A stretch of 64,000 nt of DNA from Pseudomonas allokribbensis. Its GTDB lineage: Bacteria; Pseudomonadota; Gammaproteobacteria; Pseudomonadales; Pseudomonadaceae. Positions 30,550-40,636 of the stretch are shown piece after piece. The stretch spans positions 620,001 through 684,000 of the forward strand of contig NZ_CP062252.1 in NCBI RefSeq assembly GCF_014863605.1, given 5' to 3'. Made by a program: the position numbers and the translations under genes. The notes under the pieces are model-generated. The model did not search any database and was not told where the DNA came from. It worked only from the letters and a program-made list of their open reading frames with translations. Numbering within the stretch: the stretch's first letter is position 1; the number at the start of each line of letters is the position of its first letter.

Positions 30550-31137
30550 TTAACCGGGTTTCTGGTCGACCCACTTTGGCGTGACGGTCGGCTTCCACTG
30601 GTCGAGAGCATCGAGCAGCGTTTGCGGCGATTCGCTCACTTGCAGCATGTCACGGTGCGGTGCGCGAACGAAGCCTTCGCCGACGATGTGATCGAGAAAT
30701 GCAGTGAGTTTGCTGTAGAAACCGTTCACTTCCAGCAGGCCCAGCGGCTTGCCGTGGTAGCCGAGCTGGCCCCAGGTCCAGACTTCGAACAGCTCTTCAA
30801 GCGTGCCGAGGCCACCCGGCAGGGCGATGAACGCATCGCTGAGCTCGGCCATGCGCGCCTTGCGGGCGTGCATGCCGTCGACGACTTCCAGGCGCGACAG
30901 GCTCTTGTGACCGATTTCCTTGTCCATCAGGCTCTGCGGGATGATGCCGATTACTTCGCCGCCGGCCGCCAGCGCGGCGTCCGCGACAATCCCCATCAGG
31001 CCGACGGCGCCACCGCCGTAGACCAGCGTCAGTTTGCGCTCGGCAATGGCTTTGCCGAGGGCGATGGCGGCTTCGGTGTACGCCGGGGTGGTGCCGGCGT
31101 TGGCACCGCAAAATACACAAACGGATGTGAGAGACAT
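30550..31137 (-). CDS. LOG family protein (cytokinin riboside 5'-monophosphate phosphoribohydrolase type)
   Basis: 195 residues. A Rossmann-like fold with the LOG signature PGGLGTLEE and the earlier [26 protein letters not shown] is the phosphate-binding arginine region. LOG enzymes hydrolyse nucleoside 5'-monophosphates at the N-glycosidic bond; older databases call them lysine decarboxylase-like. AGGAGGAAGG precedes the ATG at 31135-31137; longer in-frame starts lack this site. It lies next to azurin and nadE-pncB as in P. aeruginosa. Confidence 0.93.
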   Translation of the reverse strand: MSLTSVCVFCGANAGTTPAYTEAAIALGKAIAERKLTLVYGGGAVGLMGIVADAALAAGGEVIGIIPQSLMDKEIGHKSLSRLEVVDGMHARKARMAELSDAFIALPGGLGTLEELFEVWTWGQLGYHGKPLGLLEVNGFYSKLTAFLDHIVGEGFVRAPHRDMLQVSESPQTLLDALDQWKPTVTPKWVDQKPG

Positions 31138-31195
31138 GCCTTCCTCCTGGGTCAATCCGTCACAGGGTAATGGCTGGCACGCCTTGATCCAAGGG

Positions 31196-31285
31196 CTAGA
31201 CTTCGCGTTTCGGGGTTTCATAGGTGCCGCTGGCGCCACAGGCGTAGGCGGCGAGCAGGCTGCACAACAGACTGTTGAAGGACAT
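31196..31285 (-). CDS. possible 29-residue protein
   Basis: A 29-codon frame on the minus strand from ATG (31283-31285) to TAG (31196-31198), with GGAG eight bases upstream of the ATG. The product [20 protein letters not shown] plus a short tail (TYETPKREV) has a hydrophobic, Cys-containing N-terminus like a minimal membrane or exported peptide. It is followed 58 bases later by the LOG gene on the same strand. No homologue can be confirmed from the sequence alone. Confidence 0.35.
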   Translation of the reverse strand: MSFNSLLCSLLAAYACGASGTYETPKREV

Positions 31286-31392
31286 GACTGATGCTCCAGA
31301 TGAGAGTTGAGCCCTGAAGATACGGCCCGGCCAAACGTCTGGCTGTTAGATTGTTTCGATGAGTGTCATAGCCTGAAAGTTGTATACAATTT

Positions 31393-31406
31393 TTGACTCA
31401 AGTCAT
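31393..31406 (+). promoter_or_regulatory. possible Anr/Fnr-type site upstream of azurin
   Basis: TTGACTCAAGTCAT matches the half-site pattern TTGA-N6-TCA of the Anr/Fnr box (TTGATnnnnATCAA), about 73 bases before the azurin start. In P. aeruginosa azurin is known to be Anr-controlled, which makes a site plausible here. Confidence 0.4.
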
Positions 31407-31478
31407 AGGAACTTGCGAAGATTTCAGGCAGTCTTTCCCCCATTCGTGTTTTTGTTAACCCTGCCTTGGAGATTCACC

Positions 31479-31925
31479 ATGTTTTCCAAAGTTGTTGCGG
31501 TATCCCTGCTGGCGCTGGCCAGCAGCCAATTGATGGCTGCCGAGTGCAAAACCACCGTTGACTCCACCGACCAGATGTCCTTCACCACCAAGGAGATCGT
31601 GATCGACAAGAGCTGCAAGACTTTCACCGTCGAACTGACCCATTCCGGCAGCCTGCCGAAGAACGTCATGGGCCACAACCTGGTGGTCAGCAAGACCGCT
31701 GACATGCAGCCGATCGCCACTGACGGCCTGGCCGCGGGCATCGACAAGAACTACCTGAAGGACGGTGACGAGCGCGTCATCGCCCACACCAAGATCATTG
31801 GCGCCGGCGAGAAAGATTCGCTGACCATCGACGTATCGAAACTGGCACCCGGCACCGATTACGGTTTCTTCTGCTCGTTCCCGGGCCACATCTCGATGAT
31901 GAAAGGCACAGTGACCGTGAAGTAA
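31479..31925 (+). CDS. azu: azurin
   Basis: 148 residues: a 20-residue signal peptide ([20 protein letters not shown]) and a 128-residue mature blue copper protein. In mature numbering C3 and C26 form the disulfide, and the copper ligands H46 (MGHN), C112, H117 (FFCSFPGH) and M121 are all present. It is a periplasmic electron carrier linked to denitrification and stress respiration. Start 31479 is set by the signal peptide and TTGGAG upstream. A strong terminator follows. Confidence 0.97.
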   Translation: MFSKVVAVSLLALASSQLMAAECKTTVDSTDQMSFTTKEIVIDKSCKTFTVELTHSGSLPKNVMGHNLVVSKTADMQPIATDGLAAGIDKNYLKDGDERVIAHTKIIGAGEKDSLTIDVSKLAPGTDYGFFCSFPGHISMMKGTVTVK

Positions 31926-31941
31926 GAAAAACACGGTCAAA

Positions 31942-31968
31942 AAAAAGCGTCCCGAGGGACGCTTTTTT
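31942..31968. terminator. bidirectional terminator after azurin and nadE
   Basis: AAAAAGCGTCCC, GA, GGGACGCTTTTT. It lies 16 bases past the azurin stop and 12 bases past the minus-strand nadE stop. Confidence 0.9.
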
Positions 31969-31980
31969 TATGCCCTGGAT

Positions 31981-32808
31981 TCAAGGCGCAAACGGCATGA
32001 CGCGTTTGTGATGGGTCTTCTTGTACGTGTTGACGATGATGTCGAACGCTTCCTGACGCACCGGCTCGCCGTGCAGAAAGGCGTCGATCTCGGCGTAGGT
32101 CACGCCGTGGGAGGCTTCGTCCGGTTTGCCCGGCGACAGGTCTTCCAGGTCCGCCGTCGGCACTTTTTCCACCAGCGATTCCGGTGCGCCGAAGCTGCGG
32201 GCGATGGCCCGGACCTGATTTTTCACCAGACCGCTGAGCGGGGCCAGGTCGCAGGCGCCGTCACCGAACTTGGTGAAGAAACCCATCACCGCTTCCGCCG
32301 CGTGATCGGTACCGATCACCAGGCCATGGGCCGCGCCGGCGATGGTGTACTGGGCGACCATGCGCATCCGCGCCTTGGTGTTGCCGAGCACGAAATCCAC
32401 CGACACCGCGTGCTTGCCTTCGAAGGCTGCGACTTCGCCGGCCAGGGATTTCACTGCCGGGCCGATGTTGACGGTGTGGCGTTCGTCCGGGGCGATGAAG
32501 TCCACCGAGGCCTGGGCGTCGTGTTCATCGAACTGCACGTCGTACGGCAGGCGCACAGCGATGAACTTGTAGCCGTTGTCGCCGGTGCGCTCGCGCAGTT
32601 CACGCATGGCGCGCTGGGCCAGGAGGCCTGCGGTCAGCGAGTCGACACCGCCGCTGATGCCCAGCACCAGGGTCTTGAGCCCGGAATTGGTCAGACAATC
32701 CTGGATGAAGGTGATGCGTCGGGCGACTTCCGCTTCGAGGGCCTGGTAATCGGCGAACGGCGGCTGAACGTTGAGCTGTTCAGCAATCTCACGCTGTACG
32801 GCTTGCAT
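31981..32808 (-). CDS. nadE: ammonia-dependent NAD synthetase
   Basis: 275 residues, the length of the short NH3-dependent class without a glutaminase domain. The PP-loop SGGVDS lies in [38 protein letters not shown] and SPGKPDE follow. It amidates nicotinate adenine dinucleotide to NAD+. Four bases separate the pncB stop from this ATG, so both are in one salvage operon. Confidence 0.96.
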   Translation of the reverse strand: MQAVQREIAEQLNVQPPFADYQALEAEVARRITFIQDCLTNSGLKTLVLGISGGVDSLTAGLLAQRAMRELRERTGDNGYKFIAVRLPYDVQFDEHDAQASVDFIAPDERHTVNIGPAVKSLAGEVAAFEGKHAVSVDFVLGNTKARMRMVAQYTIAGAAHGLVIGTDHAAEAVMGFFTKFGDGACDLAPLSGLVKNQVRAIARSFGAPESLVEKVPTADLEDLSPGKPDEASHGVTYAEIDAFLHGEPVRQEAFDIIVNTYKKTHHKRVMPFAP

Positions 32809-32812
32809 GAAT

Positions 32813-34036
32813 TCACTCCTTGCTAGAAAGGCTGGAAACGGCAGGAACCTGGAAAACGTGTCGCAAATAGGCGACGAAATTCGGGTCTTTGCAGTGGGTC
32901 TTGCCCGGCTCGTCGGAGATCTTCGCCACCGGTTGGCCGTTGCAGGCGGTCATTTTAAGCACGATGCTCATCGGTTCGACACCCGGAATGTCACAGGTGA
33001 GGTTGGTGCCGATGCCGAAGCTGACATTGATCCGGCCCCGCAGCGCCCGGAAGATCTCCAGCGACTTGGGCAGCGTCAGGCTGTCGGAGAACACCAGGGT
33101 CTTGCTCATCGGGTCGATGCCGAGCTTGTGATAGTGGGCGATGCATTTTTCGCCCCACTGCACCGGATCTCCGGAGTCATGGCGCAAACCGTCGAACAGC
33201 TTGGCGAAGAACAGATCGAAATCGCCTAGGAACGCGTCGGTGGTGATGCAGTCGGTCAGGGCGATCCCCAGCAAACCGCGGTACTCGCGGACCCAGCAAT
33301 CGAGGGCGGCGATCTGGCTGTCGATCAGTCGCGGGCCGAGTTGCTGGTGGGCCATGATCCATTCGTGGGCCATGGTGCCCAGCGGTTTCATGTCCAGTTC
33401 GCGGGACAGGTGCACGTTGCTGGTGCCGACGAAACGCCCGGGGAAATCATGCTTGAGCACGTTCACCACTTCTTCCTGCACGCGGTAGGAAAACCGCCGG
33501 CGTGTGCCGAAATCGGCGACCTGCAACTGCGACAATTCTTCGGTCGAGGCGTTGGCCGTCAGCCAGTCGAACTTGCGGTAAAGCTGTTCGCGGGCCTGTT
33601 CCAGCACCGTTTCTCGGTAGCGATAGCGGTTGCGCACTTCGCTGACGATCGCCAGCAGCGGCACTTCGAACAGAATCACATGCAGCCACGGCCCGCGCAG
33701 ACGGATGAACAGTTCGCCGTTCTCGATGCCGGTGTGCAGGTAGCGCAGGTTGAAGCGGAACAGGCCGAGGAATCGCAGAAAGTCAGGTTTGAGGAAGCTG
33801 ATGCGCTCCAGGAAACTCAACTGATCGGCGCTCAGGCTCAACTCGGCCAGACGCTCGACCTGGAAGCGGATCTCCGCCAGATAGGGGCGCAGATCTTCAC
33901 TGTTACGGCAACGAAACTCCCATTCGACTTCGACGTTGGGGTAGTTGTGCAGCACCGCCTGCATCATCGTCAGTTTGTAGAAGTCGGTGTCGAGCAGGTT
34001 CTGCACGATGCGATCGGCAAACACACTCTCGCTCAT
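32813..34036 (-). CDS. pncB: nicotinate phosphoribosyltransferase
   Basis: 407 residues. It makes nicotinate mononucleotide from nicotinate and PRPP in the Preiss-Handler pathway. [20 protein letters not shown] is the conserved N-terminus; [15 protein letters not shown] and [13 protein letters not shown] with GLRHDSGDP contain active-site residues. Start at 34034-34036 ([12 protein letters not shown]) with GGAGA upstream; longer in-frame starts lack support. nadE follows. Confidence 0.95.
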   Translation of the reverse strand: MSESVFADRIVQNLLDTDFYKLTMMQAVLHNYPNVEVEWEFRCRNSEDLRPYLAEIRFQVERLAELSLSADQLSFLERISFLKPDFLRFLGLFRFNLRYLHTGIENGELFIRLRGPWLHVILFEVPLLAIVSEVRNRYRYRETVLEQAREQLYRKFDWLTANASTEELSQLQVADFGTRRRFSYRVQEEVVNVLKHDFPGRFVGTSNVHLSRELDMKPLGTMAHEWIMAHQQLGPRLIDSQIAALDCWVREYRGLLGIALTDCITTDAFLGDFDLFFAKLFDGLRHDSGDPVQWGEKCIAHYHKLGIDPMSKTLVFSDSLTLPKSLEIFRALRGRINVSFGIGTNLTCDIPGVEPMSIVLKMTACNGQPVAKISDEPGKTHCKDPNFVAYLRHVFQVPAVSSLSSKE

Positions 34037-34143
34037 AACGGGGTCTCCAGGCGGACCGCGCGTTGGCGCGGTATCAATCAATGGCGCTAGTGGCTCATAT
34101 CCGGGGTGTGGATTGCCAGCGATTTTTATCCCGGCGCGGAGCC

Positions 34144-35049
34144 TCAGACCGCATCAGGACTGTCGATCTGCTCCAGCATCCACTTCACGAAATCCCGCAC
34201 CTTGGGCACTTCCGCCGCGTGTTCCGGGTAGGCCAGGTAATACGCATCGGTGCTGGGCATTGCATGCTGCCAGGGAATGACCAGTTTGCCGTCGGCCAAT
34301 TCCTCTTCCACCAGAAACCTTGGTAACAGGGCGACGCCGCAGCCGACCTGCGCGGCGCGGATGCACATATAAAAGGTTTCGAAGCGCGGGCCGTGGTAGC
34401 TGTGTTCGGTCTGGTAGCCCTGGCTGTCGAACCAGTCGTGCCACGCCTGTGGGCGCGAAGCATTCTGCAGCAGGACCAGATCGGTGAGTTGCGTTGGATC
34501 AGTCAACGGAGTGTCCGGCAGGCTGCTCGGTGCGCAGACCGGCACCAGTTCCTCGCCAAACAACTTCAGGCATTCGGTGCCGGGGCGTGAACCCTGGCCG
34601 AAATAGAACGCCAGGTCGCTGCGCCCTTGCAGCAAGTCATCGGCCTCCTGCTCGTTGCACAGGTCCAGATGAATCGACGGATGGCGCAGGCGCCAGCCCT
34701 TGAGGCGCGGCACCAGCCAGCGTGCGCCGAAGGTCGAGGGCGTGGAGACGCGCAGGACTTCGGTCTCGCCGCCGTAGGAACGCAGGTAATGGGTCGACAT
34801 CTCGACCTGGGTCAGGATTTTTCTGACTTCCACCAGGTACAGATCGCCGGCCGGGGTCATCTGCAAACGGCGGCGTACCCGACGGAACAACAAGTGCTGT
34901 AACAATTCTTCGAGTTGCGCCACCTGCTTGCTGACGGCGCTCTGGGTCAGGTTCAGTTCCTCGGCGGCCCGGGTGAAACTCAGGTGCCGGGTCACGGCCT
35001 CGAAGCACTGCAACGCGGTGATCGACGGCAAGTGGCGTTTGTTCAGCAT
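34144..35049 (-). CDS. LysR-type regulator divergent from amaB
   Basis: 301 residues. The N-terminal winged helix-turn-helix reads [20 protein letters not shown], then [14 protein letters not shown], followed by a LysR substrate-binding domain (about 90-295). AAAGGATCG precedes the ATG at 35047-35049; the frame extends upstream to 35184 but this start fits LysR N-termini. It is divergent from the aldehyde dehydrogenase across 161 bases, and a LysR gene sits at the same place beside amaAB in P. putida, so it probably controls those genes. Confidence 0.93.
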   Translation of the reverse strand: MLNKRHLPSITALQCFEAVTRHLSFTRAAEELNLTQSAVSKQVAQLEELLQHLLFRRVRRRLQMTPAGDLYLVEVRKILTQVEMSTHYLRSYGGETEVLRVSTPSTFGARWLVPRLKGWRLRHPSIHLDLCNEQEADDLLQGRSDLAFYFGQGSRPGTECLKLFGEELVPVCAPSSLPDTPLTDPTQLTDLVLLQNASRPQAWHDWFDSQGYQTEHSYHGPRFETFYMCIRAAQVGCGVALLPRFLVEEELADGKLVIPWQHAMPSTDAYYLAYPEHAAEVPKVRDFVKWMLEQIDSPDAV

Positions 35050-35210
35050 GGGCGATCCTTTTCTTGTCTTTCTGCGCAGCATGAATAAACGGAATGATAT
35101 CTCGCGTAAAGGTCGTTTGTTGCACAGCCTTCCTGACGCTACAACTAAAGGTCTGCCCGGTCGTGAAAACGCGCCCGCACACATTCAGTTTTTTGCTTGA
35201 GGAGTGACCC

Positions 35211-36701
35211 ATGGTTGCCGCATTGCTTGATCGTCTTGGTGTGAACCCGGCCCTGTACCAGAACGGCAAAGTGCCGGTGCATTCGCCCATCGACGGCAGC
35301 CGCATCGCCGCCGTGAACTGGGAAGGCCCGGCCGAAGTCGAGCAGCACATCAGTCGCGCAGATCATGCGTTCGAACAATGGCGCAAGGTGCCGGCCCCGC
35401 GTCGCGGCGAGCTGGTGCGCCAGTTCGGCGAAGTGCTGCGCGAGTACAAGAATGATCTTGGCGAACTGGTTTCCTGGGAGGCCGGCAAGATTACTCAGGA
35501 AGGCCTGGGTGAAGTGCAGGAGATGATCGACATCTGCGACTTCGCCGTCGGCCTGTCCCGCCAGTTGTACGGTTTGACCATCGCTTCCGAGCGCCCGGGC
35601 CACCACATGCGTGAAACCTGGCATCCGCTGGGCGTGGTCGGCGTGATCAGTGCGTTCAACTTCCCGGTCGCGGTGTGGGCGTGGAACACCACGCTGGCGC
35701 TGGTCTGCGGCAACCCGGTGGTGTGGAAACCGTCGGAGAAAACCCCGCTGACCGCGCTGGCCTGTCAGGCGCTGTTTGATCGTGTGGTGAAGAACTTCAG
35801 TGATGCGCCGGCCAATCTGTGCCAGGTCATCATCGGCGGCCGCGATGCCGGCGAAGCGCTGGTGGATGACCCGCGCGTCGCGCTGATCAGCGCCACCGGC
35901 AGCACCCGCATGGGCCGCGAAGTGGCGCCGAAAGTCGCCGCACGCTTCGCCCGCAGCATTCTTGAGCTGGGCGGCAACAACGCGATGATCCTCGGCCCGA
36001 GCGCCGATCTGGACATGGCCGTGCGCGCCATCCTGTTCAGCGCAGTCGGCACCGCCGGTCAGCGTTGCACCACCTTGCGTCGCCTGATCGCCCATGAATC
36101 GGTGAAAGAAGAAATCGTCACCCGCCTCAAAGCCGCGTACTCCAAGGTCCGCATCGGTCACCCGCTGGAAGGCAACCTGATCGGCCCGCTGATCGACAAG
36201 CACAGCTTCGAAAACATGCAGGACGCGCTGGAGCAAGCACTGAGCGAGGGCGGCCGGGTGTTCGGCGGCAAGCGCCAACTGGAAGACCAATTCCCCAACG
36301 CCTACTACGTGTCGCCGGCCATCGTTGAAATGCCGGAGCAGAGCGACGTGGTGTGCAGCGAGACCTTCGCGCCGATCCTGTACGTGGTTGGCTACAGCGA
36401 CTTCGAAGAGGCGCTGCGCCTGAACAACGCGGTGCCGCAAGGCCTGTCGTCGTGCATCTTCACCACCGATGTGCGCGAGGCCGAGAAATTCATGTCGGCG
36501 GTCGGCAGTGACTGCGGCATCGCCAACGTCAACATCGGCCCGAGCGGCGCGGAAATCGGCGGCGCGTTCGGTGGCGAGAAAGAGACGGGTGGTGGTCGCG
36601 AGTCGGGCTCGGATGCATGGCGCGCTTACATGCGCCGGCAGACCAACACCGTGAACTACTCGCTGGAGTTGCCGCTGGCGCAGGGCATTACGTTCGACTG
36701 A
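35211..36701 (+). CDS. amaB: L-piperidine-6-carboxylate / 2-aminoadipate semialdehyde dehydrogenase AmaB
   Basis: 496 residues. An NAD(P)-dependent aldehyde dehydrogenase of the antiquitin-like (ALDH7) type. The active-site Cys is C286 in GTAGQRCTTLRR and the general base lies in LELGGNN. It oxidises the semialdehyde (in equilibrium with piperidine-6-carboxylate) to 2-aminoadipate in lysine catabolism. GAGGAG lies before the ATG. The assignment rests on the ALDH7 sequence and on the adjacent pipecolate oxidase gene, the P. putida amaB-amaA arrangement. Confidence 0.9.
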   Translation: MVAALLDRLGVNPALYQNGKVPVHSPIDGSRIAAVNWEGPAEVEQHISRADHAFEQWRKVPAPRRGELVRQFGEVLREYKNDLGELVSWEAGKITQEGLGEVQEMIDICDFAVGLSRQLYGLTIASERPGHHMRETWHPLGVVGVISAFNFPVAVWAWNTTLALVCGNPVVWKPSEKTPLTALACQALFDRVVKNFSDAPANLCQVIIGGRDAGEALVDDPRVALISATGSTRMGREVAPKVAARFARSILELGGNNAMILGPSADLDMAVRAILFSAVGTAGQRCTTLRRLIAHESVKEEIVTRLKAAYSKVRIGHPLEGNLIGPLIDKHSFENMQDALEQALSEGGRVFGGKRQLEDQFPNAYYVSPAIVEMPEQSDVVCSETFAPILYVVGYSDFEEALRLNNAVPQGLSSCIFTTDVREAEKFMSAVGSDCGIANVNIGPSGAEIGGAFGGEKETGGGRESGSDAWRAYMRRQTNTVNYSLELPLAQGITFD

Positions 36702-36720
36702 CAGTTTTCTCAAAGCTATC

Positions 36721-36751
36721 GACCGTTCCCACGCTCTGCGTGGGAACGGTC
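36721..36751. repeat. GC-rich inverted repeat between amaB and amaA
   Basis: GACCGTTCCCACGC and GCGTGGGAACGGTC flank TCT in a perfect hairpin, followed by ATTTTGG. The core CGTTCCCACGC recurs in the long repeat at 59983-60099, with a variant at 47308. It could also attenuate transcription into amaA. Confidence 0.7.
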
Positions 36752-36790
36752 ATTTTGGTGTGTTTGGCAGGTTTCTGTTGGAGTCTGGCA

Positions 36791-38074
36791 ATGCCGTTAC
36801 GCGAAGAATGTCTGTGGGAAAAACTCACGCCGCAACGACCGGATAACACGGCGCTCAGGGGCGAAGTCAAAGTCGATGTCTGCGTGATCGGCGCCGGGTT
36901 TACCGGGCTGTCGGCGGCGCTGCATCTGTTGGAGAAGGGCAAAAGCGTCTGCGTGCTGGAAGCCCATCGCGCCGGGCATGGTGGTTCCGGGCGCAACGTC
37001 GGACTGGTCAACGCCGGGATGTGGATTCCGCCGGACGAGATCGAAGCCGGCTTCGGCGAAGCGGTCGGCAGCCAGCTCAACCGCATGCTCGGTGCGGCGC
37101 CGGCGCTGGTGTTCAGCCTTGTGGATAAATACAACATCGATTGCCAGTTGCGCCGTGAAGGCACCCTGCACATGGCGCACAACGCCAAGGGTGAGGCGGA
37201 TCTGCGCAGTCGCGAAGAACAGTGGAAACGCCGCGGTGCGCCGGTCGAACTGCTGACCGGCAAGGCCTGTGAACAGGCGACCGGGACGCAGAAGATTGCC
37301 GCCGCGTTGCTCGACCGGCGTGCCGGCACGCTCAACCCGATGGCTTATGTCACCGGGCTGGCCAACGCTGTCATCAGCCTTGGCGGGCAGATGTTCGATC
37401 ATTCCCCGGTCTCGCGTCTTGAGCGCCAGGGGCCGAAATGGTCGGTGCAGACCGAGCAGGGTTCGGTGCTCGCCGAACAAGTGGTGATCGCTTCCAACGC
37501 CTACACCGAAGGCGACTGGACCGAACTCAAACGCAATTTCTTTCCCGGTTACTACTATCAGGTCGCTTCGGTGCCGCTCACCGAAGACGCTGCCCAGGAA
37601 ATCCTCCCGGGCGGGCAGGGCTCGTGGGATACCCGCCAGGTGCTGAGCAGCATCCGTCGCGACAAGGACGGGCGTCTGTTGCTGGGCAGCCTTGGCAACG
37701 GCAATCAGAAACCGACCTGGTTCCTCAAGGCCTGGGCCGACCGGGTGCAGCAGTATTACTTCCCCAACCTCAAACCTGTGGAGTGGGAATGCACCTGGAC
37801 CGGGCGCATCGCTTTTACTCCCGATCATTTGATGCGCCTGTTCGAGCCCGCGCCGGGACTGGTGGCCGTCACCGGTTACAACGGCCGTGGCGTGACCACC
37901 GGCACCGTGGTCGGCAAAGCCTTCGCCGACTACCTGTGTAACGGAAATCCTCAAGCGTTGCCGATTCCCTTTGCACCGATGCAGCCCCTGGCGGGCGTGG
38001 GTTTGCGCAGTTGTCTGTACGAGGCCGGGTTCTCGCTGTATCACGCGGGCCAGTGCCTGCGCATTGTCATTTGA
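36791..38074 (+). CDS. amaA: L-pipecolate oxidase AmaA (FAD-dependent)
   Basis: 427 residues. A DAO-family flavoenzyme with the dinucleotide-binding fold VCVIGAGFTGLSAALHLLEK near residues 30-50 and GHGGSGRNVGLVNAGMW; the C-terminal FAD motif is TGYNGRGVTTGTVVGKAFAD. It oxidises L-pipecolate to piperidine-6-carboxylate, the substrate of AmaB encoded upstream. GGAGTCTGGCA precedes the ATG; upstream in-frame starts would overlap amaB and the repeat. Confidence 0.88.
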   Translation: MPLREECLWEKLTPQRPDNTALRGEVKVDVCVIGAGFTGLSAALHLLEKGKSVCVLEAHRAGHGGSGRNVGLVNAGMWIPPDEIEAGFGEAVGSQLNRMLGAAPALVFSLVDKYNIDCQLRREGTLHMAHNAKGEADLRSREEQWKRRGAPVELLTGKACEQATGTQKIAAALLDRRAGTLNPMAYVTGLANAVISLGGQMFDHSPVSRLERQGPKWSVQTEQGSVLAEQVVIASNAYTEGDWTELKRNFFPGYYYQVASVPLTEDAAQEILPGGQGSWDTRQVLSSIRRDKDGRLLLGSLGNGNQKPTWFLKAWADRVQQYYFPNLKPVEWECTWTGRIAFTPDHLMRLFEPAPGLVAVTGYNGRGVTTGTVVGKAFADYLCNGNPQALPIPFAPMQPLAGVGLRSCLYEAGFSLYHAGQCLRIVI

Positions 38075-38197
38075 GTGTTGAAATATGTTGCGTGAAGCGG
38101 CGCTTTTCGGCGTAGCGACTAGCCTGTAATGGTGCGGGTTGTAGCAGTCCCGCACCAGCAGTGTGCAGTTCGGTGACGCGGGCTGTTACAGGCTGGT

Positions 38198-38214
38198 TGC
38201 ACGTCGTTTGGCGC
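38198..38214 (+). promoter_or_regulatory. NtrC-like binding site upstream of the liv-type operon
   Basis: TGCACGTCGTTTGGCGC resembles the NtrC dyad TGCACC-N4-TTGGTGC, with 11 of 13 defined positions matching. It lies 168 bases upstream of a canonical sigma-54 promoter, a usual enhancer distance. NtrC is one candidate activator; others cannot be excluded. Confidence 0.4.
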
Positions 38215-38365
38215 CGCGGTTGCAATGATGGCGCGTGCGGGTTGCGCCTGAAAAAATAAATGGTTTCACCTTCCGCGGTTTAGACGGTTGCACGCCCAAT
38301 GAAAATGGGAACGAAACAGTCGAAATAACAAGAAAGCAGCGACTTTTTGAAGAATAAAAAACCGA

Positions 38366-38380
38366 TGGCACGGCCCTTGC
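38366..38380 (+). promoter_or_regulatory. sigma-54 promoter of the branched-chain-type amino acid transporter operon
   Basis: TGGCACGGCCCTTGC is an exact match to TGGCACG-N4-TTGC, followed by T. Transcription would begin near 38392, giving a leader of about 47 bases before the binding-protein gene. Confidence 0.8.
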
Positions 38381-38438
38381 TCTGAGCAATCCAGTGAAGT
38401 CGCAGTGCCAACTAAAAAAAACCTTGGAGCACCACCTC

Positions 38439-39572
38439 ATGTCCCAGACGTTTTACAAGAAAGGCTTTCTGGCCCTCGCAGTGGCTACTGCGCTGGGTGT
38501 TTCTGCGTTTGCACAAGCTGATGTGAAAATCGGTGTGGCGGGCCCTATGACTGGCGCCAACGCGGCATTTGGCGAGCAGTACATGAAGGGGGCACAAGCG
38601 GCGGCCGATGCGGTCAACGCGGCGGGCGGCGTCAACGGGGAGAAAATTGTCCTGGTCAAAGGCGATGACGCCTGCGAACCGAAACAGGCGGTGACGGTCG
38701 CCAAGGACCTCACCAACCAGAAAGTCGCCGGTGTGGTTGGCCACTTCTGCTCGTCCTCCACCATTCCTGCGTCGGAGATCTACGACGAAGCCGGCATCAT
38801 CGCGATCACGCCGGGTTCCACCAACCCACAAGTGACCGAGCGCGGTCTGAGCGCCATGTTCCGTATGTGCGGGCGTGACGACCAGCAAGGCATCGTCGCC
38901 GGCGACTACATCGTCGACGTGCTCAAGGGCAAGAAAGTGGCCGTGCTGCACGACAAGGACACCTACGGTCAGGGCCTGGCCGATGCGACCAAGGCACAGT
39001 TGACCAAGCGCGGCGTGACGCCGGTGCTGTACGAAGGCCTGACCCGTGGCGAGAAAGACTTCAGCGCCGTGGTCACCAAGATCCGCGCGGCCGGTGCCGA
39101 CGTGGTCTACTTCGGCGGCCTGCACCCGGAAGCCGGTCCACTGGTCAAGCAACTGCGTACCGAAGGCCTGAAAGACGTGAAGTTCATGTCTGACGACGGC
39201 ATCGTGACCGACGAACTGGTGACCACCGCTGGCGGCCCGCAATACGTCGACGGCGTGCTGATGACCTTCGGCGCCGACCCGCGCCTGCTGCCGGAAAGCA
39301 AGACTGTAGTGGATGCTTTCCGCAAGGCCGGCACCGAGCCTGAAGGCTACACCCTGTACGCCTACGCTTCAGTTCAAGCACTGGCTGCGGGCTTCAACGG
39401 CGCCAAGTCCAACAAGGGCGAAGACGCTGCCAAATGGCTGAAAGCCAACCCTGTGAAAACCGTGATGGGCGAGAAGACCTGGGACGCCAAGGGCGACCTG
39501 AAAGTGTCCGACTACGTGGTTTATCAGTGGGACAAGGACGGCAAATATCACCAGCTGGAAAAACAGAAGTAA
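38439..39572 (+). CDS. branched-chain-type amino acid ABC transporter, periplasmic binding protein (LivK/BraC type)
   Basis: 377 residues with a signal peptide (MSQTFYKKGF...AFAQA, cleavage near residue 26). The mature protein begins DVKIGVAGPMTGANAAFGEQ, the type I periplasmic-binding fold of LivJ/LivK/BraC. CTTGGAG lies before the ATG. First gene of a complete five-gene importer. The neighbouring amaB-amaA genes raise the possibility that it binds something other than Leu/Ile/Val. Confidence 0.94.
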   Translation: MSQTFYKKGFLALAVATALGVSAFAQADVKIGVAGPMTGANAAFGEQYMKGAQAAADAVNAAGGVNGEKIVLVKGDDACEPKQAVTVAKDLTNQKVAGVVGHFCSSSTIPASEIYDEAGIIAITPGSTNPQVTERGLSAMFRMCGRDDQQGIVAGDYIVDVLKGKKVAVLHDKDTYGQGLADATKAQLTKRGVTPVLYEGLTRGEKDFSAVVTKIRAAGADVVYFGGLHPEAGPLVKQLRTEGLKDVKFMSDDGIVTDELVTTAGGPQYVDGVLMTFGADPRLLPESKTVVDAFRKAGTEPEGYTLYAYASVQALAAGFNGAKSNKGEDAAKWLKANPVKTVMGEKTWDAKGDLKVSDYVVYQWDKDGKYHQLEKQK

Positions 39573-39718
39573 GGGCTGACGCGATCGGCTGACCTCTGCA
39601 GAAATTCTGTGGGGGCCAGCCCGGTCGTGGCTGACATTGCTCCGACGTACATCTGTATTTTTCCTAGAAGAACCGCGCGCCCCAGGGTGTGCAGGTTCTC
39701 ACTGCGTGAGATTGCGTT

Positions 39719-40633
<915 letters not shown>

Positions 40634-40636
40634 GCG

